This document shows positions 61,563 through 63,746 of a stretch of 64,000 nucleotides of DNA, in pieces; the first letter of the stretch is position 1; every line of letters begins with the position of its first letter. Origin of the DNA: Symsagittifera roscoffensis (Eukaryota > Xenacoelomorpha > Acoela > Convolutidae). A model generated the notes under the pieces. The model searched no databases. It saw only the letters and a program-made list of their open reading frames with translations, and had not been told where the DNA came from. The stretch spans positions 91,117,845-91,181,844 of the forward strand of contig NC_087062.1 of assembly GCF_963678635.1 (NCBI RefSeq), given 5' to 3'. Position numbers and translations under genes: made by a program.

Positions 61563-62392
61563 TTTGAGCTACATCCCCTTGTTCAATTGAAAGCAACAAT
61601 TTGAAAATAATTAGACAAAGTGGTTCGACTAACTCTTACTCATTTATCAAAGAAATAGGAGAAAGCCTTTCCATAATGTAACGCAGATAGAACAAGGTAA
61701 GTCCCCCATTCTTTTAGGGGGAGAATATTTACTTGGTCTTGAGATCACGAAAGGGAGGTGTGGTGGGTTCAATTATGATTGTTGGGTCCTTAGAAAAATC
61801 AAAAATGAAAGATGACTCCCTCCCTTTTTACGAGGGGACCGGAAACAAAATTGGCGAACATGTTGTCAAATGTTTTGATGCTCATTAATTTTTTTGGCGG
61901 ATACATCATTTTTTGGCTCTTTTCCAGTTCCCCCCCTTTCAAATTCAATACTGAAAAGTCTATTTAACATTGTCATAATGCAATGAAATTTGGCGTGGTG
62001 AACAAATCGATATTTCTGAACAGATTTGTTCTTCATACTTTACACTGTAACATCACGCATTTAGCCGTAATAATACGTAAAACAAACATAAAACTCGGTA
62101 TTTTGAAAGGGGAGGGGAAACTGGAAAAGAGCCCATTTTTTTAAATGATCCATCTATCATACTTGTACCTCATGGTGTTTTTCTGAAACCTCAATTTGGA
62201 GACAAAGTGTGTTTGTTTTTTTAGGTTCAGAATGACTTGCGTAGTCAGGTGATGCAGGTGTCCTCCAAGCTAGACCAGGTGCAGCAAAAGGTAGAGGTGC
62301 TCGCATCCAGAGACACCCCGTTTGGAACTGGAAACAGCCAAGTGTCTATGGAAGCGGCAGTCCTCATGCAGAACATACACCGAGTGGTGCAG
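25120..62392 (+). CDS. FKBP15: FKBP15 (WAFL)-like protein, first 11 recognisable exons, 3' end outside window
   Basis: Homologue of FKBP15/WAFL, an endosome- and actin-linked protein with a WH1-like domain, an FKBP-type domain and a long coiled coil. Exons: 25120-25175, 29736-29957, 32730-32799, 33558-33632, 33721-33819, 52316-52549, 57296-57439, 57883-58260, 58461-58515, 60159-60451, 62225-62392 (598 codons, every phase compatible). Order in the protein: N-terminal SEDSDTDFSPP and KLGNIFS as in FKBP15, WH1-like strands (residues about 93-174), FKBP-type fold (about 190-300), very acidic low-complexity stretch, Gln/Pro/Met-rich linker, start of coiled coil (LRSQVMQVSSKLDQVQQKV). Total intron load is over 35 kb, mostly transposons. 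The tryptophan at the floor of the FKBP pocket is isoleucine. The first beta strand of the vertebrate WH1-like domain is not found. Individual exon calls are strong because phases and family residues agree; the exact total exon number is not proven without transcripts. Confidence 0.9.
25176..26229. other. FKBP15-like intron 1, 5' part
   Basis: Non-coding. Short frames only, no recognisable repeat ends. Confidence 0.5.
26230..26300 (+). repeat. Possible tRNA-like head
   Basis: GACTCATGGCGTTAGACTC resembles a tRNA 5' half and GATTCAAGGATCTGATCCCC a degenerate T arm, followed by a T-rich tail. Weak. Confidence 0.3.
26655..27640 (-). pseudogene. Decayed FLYWCH/MULE-type transposase
   Basis: Read on the minus strand in pieces with stops and frameshifts. 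From 27,622 downward: the end of a FLYWCH-like finger (NGRVRRT ... DHCQF), then ADPADIEKRKFRK ... DVTPRQTIF ... LPSYSANHQVVNRVRREKRP, the linker typical of animal Mutator-like FLYWCH proteins. Near 27,220 FCDGTFTTAPDVLYQ is the MULE catalytic DGTF region. Near 27,100 a LFHFYYSLLTKQKE segment resembles the PLVYALLPNKT segment. Near 26,890 FDYFEDTY and near 26,820 RTNNAVEG ... NSNHPSY match the C-terminal family signature. A middle part is deleted. Lies antisense inside intron 1 of the FKBP15-like gene. I see several stops, so it cannot make a transposase. Confidence 0.8.
27641..28964. other. Intron sequence, no gene seen
   Basis: T-rich. Around 28,060-28,125 a short motif GGACTGTT.TGTA recurs three times, which makes the long frame at 27,850-28,201 look protein-like. 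No coding signal. Confidence 0.45.
28965..29100 (+). repeat. tRNA-headed element
   Basis: Box B TGGTTCGAATCACGG with a T-arm-like stem, then a T-rich tail with TTTTTTCGGCTTAAAATG. Head region GGTTAGCCTGAACATCC. Same layout as the 9,476 element. Confidence 0.45.
29101..29735. other. 3' end of FKBP15-like intron 1
   Basis: T-rich intron end with a polypyrimidine tract running into the acceptor at 29,735. No other feature. Confidence 0.5.
29736..29957 (+). CDS. FKBP15: FKBP15-like exon 2
   Basis: Acceptor TTTGTTTAG|ACG, donor CAATA|GTATGT. 222 nt, Ser/Asn-rich. KLGNIFSEKSA aligns with the RLASLFG segment and the final LFQ-Tyr with the FFQY of vertebrate FKBP15. Confidence 0.88.
29999..30232. 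repeat. Tandem duplication, ~113-bp unit x2
   Basis: Two imperfect copies start TTGCTACGTTTTGAGTATTC (29,999) and TTGCTACGTTTTAAGTAATG (30,115). Both contain AATCATAATGTTTT, AGCTCAATAAATTT, CAGAAAACAACC and TTAGCAATCCG. No protein. Confidence 0.85.
30385..30460 (+). repeat. tRNA-like head
   Basis: GGTCTTTGCTTCGAGTTCGACC resembles a T arm (GAGTTCGACC). The 5' half is poor. The long frame at 30,389 is a by-product. Confidence 0.35.
30461..31489. other. FKBP15-like intron 2 interior, no gene seen
   Basis: I searched this for the missing WH1-like first strand (an exon of multiple-of-three length entering and leaving in phase 2) and found no candidate. A/T-rich only. Confidence 0.4.
31490..32560 (+). 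repeat. Family R copy
   Basis: Contains AGGCAAACTCCAGCGTTGAG (31,570), the CCGGTGAAATAACAAGTTAACC block, CCAACTGTCTTGGCTGTG, the AAAAAGTCACGCTCAAAAGTG block near 32,046 and GACTGTCTTTCGGCTGTG near 32,550. Confidence 0.6.
32730..32799 (+). CDS. FKBP15: FKBP15-like exon 3
   Basis: Acceptor TTGTTTCAG|TCAAGAG, donor AAAGCT|GTGAGT. 70 nt. VGQVGVAILVDPNTKA aligns with the QGKFGAAVLGNHTAREY region of the WH1-like domain. The single first base completes the Tyr codon left by exon 2. Confidence 0.85.
32800..33557. other. FKBP15-like intron, no other feature
   Basis: A/T-rich intron. A weak inverted pair (GGCCCCAAACTC near 33,212 and GGGCCGTATAACA near 33,342) is visible. Confidence 0.45.
33558..33632 (+). 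CDS. FKBP15: FKBP15-like exon 4
   Basis: 25 codons, phase 0 at both ends. Acceptor CTGTTTCAG, donor ACA|GTGAGT. FNLIIYGSKKSTLVNITID matches the YRILLYISQQQPVTVARI strand pair of the WH1-like domain. Confidence 0.9.
33721..33819 (+). CDS. FKBP15: FKBP15-like exon 5
   Basis: 33 codons, phase 0 at both ends. FYDQRRQLWYLLFNEEKKL matches the FYDDQRQNWSIMFESEKAA block, the most diagnostic part of the FKBP15 WH1-like domain. Confidence 0.93.
33928..34148. mobile_element. hAT-type MITE, family C copy, exact TSD
   Basis: 221 bp, ends GGCTCTTTTCCAG / CTGGAAAAGAGCC, with a C11 tract just inside the left end and GGTGGGGGG inside the right. Flanked by exact 8-bp duplications AAATAAAC (33,920-33,927 and 34,149-34,156). 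Sits about 110 bp past exon 5. Confidence 0.95.
34690..35585. repeat. Diverged tandem array, ~180-200-bp units
   Basis: About four to five imperfect units. Each has a CTCGAAAACTAC(T/A) phrase, GCC(G/A)AATC(G/T)GAG(G/A)TTAAGGG, a CGAATGAA(C/A) phrase and a (A/G)GCGGCTACG(C/T)CC(T/C) phrase followed by a GTAGAAAAA-type run. Units differ by many substitutions. The same phrases reappear at 37.9-38.4 kb. Confidence 0.65.
35717..35788 (+). repeat. tRNA-like sequence, 72 nt, decayed
   Basis: Ends GTTCC...GGAAC pair for five bases, the box-A region reads CTTGGCCTAGAGGTAAC and box B is a perfect GGGTTCGAGTCCC. The T and acceptor stems are only partly paired, so I treat it as a SINE head rather than a gene. 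The SINE-like array at 35,830 follows directly. Confidence 0.5.
35830..36330 (+). repeat. Short tandem array, ~140-bp units x3-4, tail of a tRNA-headed element
   Basis: Each unit has (T/C)TGTCGG(C/T)TT(T/C)GCTGCC(A/G)CATC, CTGTAAGCAACTT-like and GTTGTTCAATGTA phrases. The repeating period produces a 116-residue frame that looks like a hydrophobic protein but only mirrors the repeat. The tail phrase is the same one found after other tRNA-like heads (TTAGTTGCCACATC). Confidence 0.6.
36548..36635 (+). repeat. tRNA-headed element
   Basis: T arm CGGGGGTTCAAATCC with a perfect box B. The 5' part (GGCGGCCACTGTGCAGATGC) is a weak tRNA 5' half. Tail phrases GCTCGGTCATTGATT and GTGAACATCATCC match the sequence at 1-15 and 700-715. 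Confidence 0.5.
36863..37068. repeat. MITE-like element with reiterated inverted end motif
   Basis: A 65-bp palindrome (36,863-36,927; arms AATCTACTTAACAATTGCCC) is followed by two further copies of its right arm motif (CTTAAGTAGATAC at about 37,025 and TTGTTAAGTAGATAC at 37,054). The outer pair could be terminal inverted repeats of a ~206-bp element. No target duplication found. Confidence 0.55.
37860..38400. repeat. Second diverged tandem array, related to 34.7-35.6 kb
   Basis: Units with CTCAAAAACTAATCTACCCG / TCTCGAAAACTACCCTGG / TCTCGGAAACTGCCCTCCC, TTTCAATG(G/A), GGTTGTGG(G/A)AA(G/A)C and AGCGGCT(A/T)(C/G) phrases. Period is roughly 120-160 bp, strongly diverged. Confidence 0.55.
38515..38895. 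mobile_element. Degenerate family D element
   Basis: CTACTATAATAGACAGGCCCC (38,553) matches the subterminal phrase of family D, and AGGGACTCGTGTATCCTAGTAGTAC near 38,873-38,897 matches its right end. Internal bases differ from the 13,586 copy by many changes. Confidence 0.55.
39080..39360. mobile_element. Truncated family F fragment
   Basis: Contains the phrases TTAGGCCGACCACATTGATT, AAGACCCTATTTTGACCAA, TCTGCGCCACACTT and GGTATATGGTGGCGC found (on either strand) inside family F elements. Terminal ends are missing. Confidence 0.5.
39361..41587. other. Intron segment of different composition, unidentified repeat
   Basis: From about 39,900 the sequence is less T-biased and richer in C than its surroundings. 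It holds short inverted phrases (ATTGTTCTC against GAGAACCAACT, several copies at 40,150-40,270), a CGCAAGAA(C/T)TTC direct repeat at 39,788/39,828 and a minus-strand frame of 90 codons (41,554-41,282) with a Pro-rich stretch that I do not recognise. A family-D-like end (ACGATCATGATAGTCAGGTC) lies near 39,398. It may be a decayed retroelement, but no reverse transcriptase, gag or integrase motif could be read. Confidence 0.35.
42280..42691. mobile_element. hAT-type MITE, family F, exact TSD (duplicate 1)
   Basis: 412 bp from CAGTGGTGGATTTAGG to CTAGTTCCGCCCCTG, flanked by exact 8-bp copies of GGAGCCGG. Internal phrases CTTGCCGACCCAAAG, GCGCCTCGGGCGCC, CTGCGGCGCAGAAAA and TTGGTCGACC. The paired frames here are not genes. 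Confidence 0.93.
43303..43375 (-). tRNA. tRNA-Ala (AGC), duplicate 1
   Basis: 73 nt on the minus strand, no intron. Acceptor GGGGATG pairs CATCTCC (one G-U), D arm GCTC/GAGC, anticodon loop TTAGCAT with anticodon AGC, T arm CGGGG-ATCGATG-CCCCG, discriminator A. All stems pair. Bases 8-9 read TG here (TA in the other copies), which brings box A to TGGCTCAAATGG. Lies inside a family D element. Confidence 0.88.
44100..44745. mobile_element. MITE I with nested element H (duplicate 1)
   Basis: Ends CAAGCCGACGGGACTTGAAG and CTTGAAGTCCCGTCGGCTTG are inverted copies. It interrupts the family-D right half (TTATTCTCAAAGGG). Length without nested H is about 444 bp. No target duplication recognised. Confidence 0.75.
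44193..44386. mobile_element. hAT-type MITE H, exact TSD (duplicate 1)
   Basis: 194 bp, left TGATCAAGTTAACATCCCCC, right GGGGAGGATGTTAACTTGGTCC, flanked by exact 8-bp copies of GAAAACTG. Like family C it has a long C tract just inside the left end and a G tract inside the right. Confidence 0.88.
44880..45089. mobile_element. hAT-type MITE A, exact TSD (duplicate 1)
   Basis: 210 bp with inverted ends GGGTCTTTTTACTTATTCTG and CGGAATAAGTAAAAAGACCC, flanked by exact 8-bp copies of TAAAGCTC. It split the left terminal repeat of the surrounding element. Confidence 0.95.
45577..45870. mobile_element. hAT-type MITE B, exact TSD (duplicate 1)
   Basis: 294 bp, ends GGATCAACCGTACAATTTCC and AAATTGTACTGTTGATCC, with exact 8-bp flanks AAACTATC. 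A smaller inverted pair (TACGGTACGTCACTTGGGG against CCCTAAGTGACCTACCGTA) lies around the left end. It interrupts the surrounding hAT element just before the transposase fragment. Confidence 0.93.
45978..46055 (-). repeat. Possible tRNA-like sequence on the minus strand (also at 50,921-50,998)
   Basis: On the minus strand, GCGGTTCGACTCCC is a perfect box B, CTCATAC could be an anticodon loop with CAT, and the outer bases CATTGT / ACAATG pair. The D arm is poor. It overlaps the frame of the hAT fragment, which would explain why only the 3' part of that frame matches hAT proteins. Confidence 0.35.
46030..46175 (+). pseudogene. hAT transposase fragment (duplicate 1)
   Basis: An open stretch ends LDLYNAAPDHL ... 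LTPVFLAAYLLDHRYEGRKL, matching the hAT transposase segment where LTP.hL.AYLLDPRY.G is conserved. The frame extends upstream to 45,864, but that part has no family match. A frame of about 100 codons in a 1.6-kb element is far short of the usual 500-700 residues. Confidence 0.65.
47220..47632. mobile_element. hAT-type MITE, family F (duplicate 2)
   Basis: Copy of the 42,280 element with one extra A in a homopolymer, same flanking GGAGCCGG pair. It came with the tandem duplication, not by transposition. Confidence 0.92.
48246..48318 (-). tRNA. tRNA-Ala (AGC), duplicate 2
   Basis: Identical to the 43,303 gene except for the base in box A (TAGCTC). All arms pair. Created by the tandem duplication. 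Confidence 0.9.
49041..49688. mobile_element. MITE I with nested element H (duplicate 2)
   Basis: Tandem-duplicate counterpart of 44,100-44,745, same ends and same nested element. Confidence 0.75.
49136..49330. mobile_element. hAT-type MITE H (duplicate 2)
   Basis: Counterpart of 44,193-44,386; its C tract is one base longer. Confidence 0.87.
49823..50032. mobile_element. hAT-type MITE A (duplicate 2)
   Basis: Same element and TSD as 44,880-45,089, copied by the tandem duplication. Confidence 0.95.
50520..50813. mobile_element. hAT-type MITE B (duplicate 2)
   Basis: Same element and AAACTATC flanks as 45,577-45,870, copied by the tandem duplication. Confidence 0.93.
50973..51118 (+). pseudogene. 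hAT transposase fragment (duplicate 2)
   Basis: Identical copy of the fragment at 46,030-46,175. Confidence 0.65.
51491..51966. other. FKBP15-like intron, no gene seen
   Basis: C/T-rich stretch with repeated CTTCTCC(C/T)C and TACCTTAA phrases (51,600-51,700). No coding segment. Confidence 0.45.
51967..52169. mobile_element. Left-truncated family C MITE
   Basis: The interior (CATAATGCAATGAAACTTGG, GAACAGATTTGTTCTTCATG) and right end (GGGGGAACTGG ... AAAAGAGCC) match family C. The GGCTCTTTTCC left end is missing, and the right end has a small internal repeat (GGAAAAGTGGAAAAGAGCC). Ends about 150 bp before FKBP15-like exon 6. Confidence 0.75.
52316..52549 (+). CDS. FKBP15: FKBP15-like exon 6 (first half of FKBP-type domain)
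   Basis: 78 codons, phase 0 at both ends. Acceptor TTTGTTTTAG, donor ATCAAG|GTAGCA. AQIRYSAHLVENGKLGKLFDS corresponds to the Tyr and Phe-Asp pocket strands of FKBP domains. It ends SVIK where FKBP12 has EVIR. The minus-strand frame across it is a shadow. Confidence 0.92.
52772..53470 (-). pseudogene. hAT transposase C-terminal pseudogene, copy 1
   Basis: Shares the layout of copy 2: TRWLS motif region, then the FLELFPFLESLPS helix region and the C-terminal dimerisation segment with NSDIVERFFSSAGYGYFGY. Besides the in-frame TGA shared with copy 2 (just before KKRRLVKN) it has two more frame breaks, near 53,125 (TTCTTAAGCGG against TTCTTTCAGCGG) and near 53,397 (one base short in an A run). 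Antisense to the FKBP15-like gene, between its exons 6 and 7. Confidence 0.82.
53990..54470 (+). repeat. Family R segment (tandem copy 1; copy 2 at 56,078-56,560)
   Basis: Has GTCTCAGTATTGAGAAAAAT, CGGAACTTTTGGTGCTTATG / CACAGCAACTGACTATCC and CCACGCAAAATCAGGTTCC, all family R modules. Confidence 0.6.
54549..55247 (-). pseudogene. hAT transposase C-terminal pseudogene, copy 2
   Basis: A reading frame of about 230 codons broken by one TGA. From the N-side: YKWGKTRWLS (the TRWLS motif of hAT transposases), helical region with LQSENLELQDARILFDEIM, then the hAT dimerisation region ERFFSSAGYGYFGYRQNLL and a short tail. Only the C-terminal part of a transposase is present; BED finger and catalytic core are absent. 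The in-frame TGA is shared with copy 1, so it is older than the duplication. Confidence 0.85.
55743..56015. mobile_element. Family F fragment with terminus
   Basis: Begins CAGTAGCGGTTGGGGGTGG and continues with AAGGATTCGACCCAAAAGG and CCACGGCGCAGAAAAT, as in family F. The end near CTCTATAGAAAATCC is degenerate. The first part is missing in tandem copy 1. Confidence 0.6.
56754..57021. repeat. Fold-back element, ~268 bp
   Basis: The left arm from GTAATGTAACGCTACGAATA to about 56,866 is mirrored by the right arm from about 56,907 to TATTCGTGGCGTAACATTAC, with about 40 bases between. The arms include GGAACTTTCT ... TTGTTCAAAACGC and its reverse, a family-R-like phrase. It lies 275 bp before exon 7. 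Confidence 0.8.
57296..57439 (+). CDS. FKBP15: FKBP15-like exon 7 (second half of FKBP-type domain)
   Basis: 48 codons, phase 0. Acceptor TTTGTTTCAG, donor GTCGAT|GTAAGT. GIKEGVVGMRKMSTRVVFIPP then GYAETG align with GWEEGV...[21 protein letters not shown] of FKBP12. The pocket-floor tryptophan (GW) is isoleucine here; the GY tyrosine is kept. Confidence 0.92.
57532..57766. mobile_element. hAT-type MITE, family F, exact TSD
   Basis: 235 bp, CAGTGGCGTGCG ... CTCGCTACTG, exact 8-bp flanks TTATTCAG. Has a G14 tract near the left end and the family-F interior (TTAGGTCGACCAATTTGATT). Sits inside the 443-bp intron between exons 7 and 8. Confidence 0.92.
57883..58260 (+). CDS. FKBP15: FKBP15-like exon 8 (acidic linker)
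   Basis: 126 codons, phase 0. Acceptor TGTTGACAG, donor CAAAGA|GTAAGT. Low-complexity Glu/Asp run (EEEEQ then GDEDEDDEEDEDES) followed by Ser/Thr-rich sequence, as expected for the disordered linker after the FKBP domain. The serine-rich minus-strand frame here is the antisense of the acidic run. Confidence 0.9.
58461..58515 (+). CDS. FKBP15: FKBP15-like exon 9
   Basis: 55 nt, acceptor TTATTTAG|GAGCAA, donor CCAG|GTTGGT. Encodes EQLAASEMALPGAMMSNP and leaves one G, which joins CT of the next exon to give Ala. Short but phase-matched on both sides. Confidence 0.78.
58690..59690 (+). repeat. Family R copy, longest in window
   Basis: TTCCGACCATTGAAAATGGG, CCACGCAAAATCAGGTACC, GAGCGAGTTAAGCGATTAAA, CAGGAAAAAAGTGATCGAC, GCGAAATAAAATGTATG, CCAACTGTCTGTTGGCTATG and GTTGCACAGCAACCAGCTGTCC follow in order, giving the best view of the full module order. 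Confidence 0.7.
59691..60158. other. FKBP15-like intron, no other feature
   Basis: Contains a small near-palindrome at about 59,978-60,032 (GGTTACTGCC ... CCGTACAGTAACC). Otherwise nothing recognised. Confidence 0.45.
60159..60451 (+). CDS. FKBP15: FKBP15-like exon 10 (Gln/Pro/Met-rich)
   Basis: Acceptor CGTTTTTCAG|CTATG, donor AAACAG|GTCAGG, 293 nt. Gln/Pro/Met-rich sequence (NPYQPQHAMMQQPPIY) then MQMVMLESKQ, the lead-in to the coiled coil, as in FKBP15. Confidence 0.88.
60543..60992. mobile_element. Family E element (D-related) with nested family C MITE
   Basis: Inverted ends GTACAAGTGTGATAGAGGGG / CCCCTCTATCACACTTGTAC, similar in design to family D ends. 450 bp including the 222-bp nested MITE. 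Eight-base flanks do not match cleanly. Confidence 0.8.
60615..60836. mobile_element. Family C MITE, nested in family E
   Basis: 222 bp, GGCTCTTTTCCAGCCCC ... GGAAAAGAGCC. Flanks CCGGTCGT and CCGACCGT agree at six of eight positions, so an ageing target duplication. Confidence 0.85.
61078..61150 (+). tRNA. tRNA-Ala (AGC)-like, slightly decayed
   Basis: 73 nt with intact acceptor, D and anticodon arms (anticodon AGC). Relative to the other copies two bases are changed: GAAG for GAGG before the T arm, and T loop ATGGATG for ATCGATG, which hits box B. Possibly a pseudogene. Confidence 0.7.
61247..61437. mobile_element. Family C MITE, diverged copy
   Basis: 191 bp, TGCTCTTTTCC ... GGAAAAGAGCC. 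Flanks CAGAAATT / CAGAAAAT agree at seven of eight. Lies between two tRNA-Ala copies in opposite orientation. Confidence 0.82.
61506..61578 (-). tRNA. tRNA-Ala (AGC)
   Basis: 73 nt on the minus strand, same sequence as the 48,246 copy, with all four arms paired and anticodon AGC. Inverted relative to the copy at 61,078. Confidence 0.92.
61915..62133. mobile_element. Family C MITE, exact TSD
   Basis: 219 bp, GGCTCTTTTCCAG ... CTGGAAAAGAGCC with exact flanks CATTTTTT. The interior is close to the 33,928 copy. Ends 91 bp before exon 11. Confidence 0.93.
62225..62392 (+). CDS. FKBP15: FKBP15-like exon 11 (coiled-coil start), last exon in window
   Basis: 56 codons, phase 0. Acceptor TTTTTTTAG, donor GTGCAG|GTATGT. 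NDLRSQVMQVSSKLDQVQQKVEV has heptad-like hydrophobic spacing, matching the start of the FKBP15 coiled coil. No later exon is visible before 64,000. Confidence 0.9.
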
Positions 62393-62454
62393 GTATGTTG
62401 TATTTTGGAATCAATTGCAAGACCTGGTTTACAAGGGTGTTTACAATGAATTTG

Positions 62455-62656
62455 GGCTCTTTTTCCTTTTCCCCCCCACCTGCAAATTTTTACTTGCTAA
62501 TTTGTTGACCACATTGTCCAATTGTTATGAAAATTTACATACAGACTAATAAGGCCACGACAAACATATTTGGTCTTCATACTCAACCTCGTAAAACCAC
62601 TCGTTACACTAATAAATTGAAGCTCGTGTGAGGTGGGGGGAAAAGGAAAAAGAGCC
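62455..62656. mobile_element. Family C MITE, exact TSD, first of an adjacent pair
   Basis: 202 bp, GGCTCTTTTTCC ... GGAAAAAGAGCC, exact flanks TGAATTTG. The right flank is shared with the next MITE. Confidence 0.95.
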
Positions 62657-62665
62657 TGAATTTGG

Positions 62666-62878
62666 GGCTCTTTTTCCTTCCCCCCCCCACCTGCAAATTT
62701 TTATATTTTAAATTACTGTTCACCTTGTCCAATTGTCATGAAAATTGACATGCAGTCTAATTAGGCCATGGCAAAGATATTTGGTCTTTATAATTAACCT
62801 TGTAAAACTACTCGTTAGAACATAAAATTCATGTTGGTGTGAGGTGGGGGGGGGGGGGGGGGGAAAGGAAAAAGAGCC
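62666..62878. mobile_element. Family C MITE, exact TSD, second of an adjacent pair
   Basis: 213 bp, same ends, exact flanks GAATTTGG. Contains a G19 tract. The target overlaps that of the previous MITE by seven bases. Confidence 0.95.
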
Positions 62879-62933
62879 GAATTTGGTTTAATCAACTCTG
62901 AACCAAAACTGGTCCCTAAAAAACTAGCATGAT

Positions 62934-63215
62934 CAGTAGCGTTTTTTTAGGCGAACACAAATGAGACCTTTTTTAAGGTTGATCAATTTGATATTTCGAG
63001 CTCTCCGAAAATACTACAAGGACCTTATTTTGTCAATGCGCCGCAGCCAAATTTTCTAAAAAAAACAGGCCGAAAAAGGCGTTTTCAGGCACGTTTTGGG
63101 AAATTTTGACCAACAATTTGCGTTTTTTCGGTGCTCGCTCCCTCCTCAAAATTAGTTATATGGTGTGGAAGGCTCCTTTAGAAAAATTCTGAGGTTGGTC
63201 AGCCAAAAATGGATG
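62934..63215. mobile_element. Family F fragment
   Basis: Starts CAGTAGCGTTTTTTTAGG and holds the family-F interior (AAGGTTGATCAATTTGATA, GCGCCGCAGCCAAAT, GGTGCTCGCTCCC, TATATGGTGTGG). The far end could not be placed. Confidence 0.6.
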
Positions 63216-63414
63216 TGGTAAAGTTATACCAAAGAATTGAGGGGGGAGGAAGCGAAGATTCTTATTTTCGGGAGCCAACTATGATGCTTGAGTACCGGCT
63301 TTGTTTCCGTAATTTGGTTCCAAAATTGAAAAAAAAATTGCGTTTTCATCTTAGGTGAGGATATATATAAACTTCTGGTTTCTTGTGAAATCAAATATAA
63401 TAACTGTGCACACC

Positions 63415-63506
63415 AGCGGATTTAGGGGGGACGCCCTCCCCCCTCCCTCAGGGATTCGACCCCCTGCCGACCCAAAGGGTCCCCCCTTTGTGCTTTTGAT
63501 ATAGGG
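63415..63506. mobile_element. Family F left-end fragment
   Basis: CAGCGGATTTAGGGGGGACG with GGATTCGACCCCCTGCCGAC and GGTCCCCCCTTTGTG as in family F. The interior is replaced by the retrotransposon sequence that follows, so the element is cut. Confidence 0.6.
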
Positions 63507-63746
63507 ACCAGTTTTGAGTTTATGTAAGTGCTATCAATTCTTCTAGATAGACACCAGTTTGAGTTTATGTAAGTGCTATCAATTCTTCTTTCTGTCTGGG
63601 GACCTGCTGTCTTGACCTTGCGATCTTTAATGTCCGATGGGATCTGAAATAAAAGAGTGCAGTAAGATTTCGATTTGATGCCTAACAGTTTGCCTATAAT
63701 AAAACTTATTAACAACCTTTTGAATTTCCAAACTTACGACTTTAAC
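63507..63746 (+). mobile_element. LTR of an LTR retrotransposon, 3' part at least
   Basis: A direct repeat of about 38 bp with 45-bp period (ACCAGTTTTGAGTTTATG at 63,508 and ACCAGTTTGAGTTTATG at 63,553) is followed by an AATAAA signal (63,648-63,653). A region ending ACTTTAACA directly abuts a primer-binding-site-like TGGCGCAGCC. The 5' boundary of the LTR is not resolved. Confidence 0.55.

Noticed and set aside
63422-63715. 97-codon minus-strand frame at the right edge
   Set aside because: It spans the MITE fragment and the LTR direct repeat; the repeated residues come from the 45-bp repeat.
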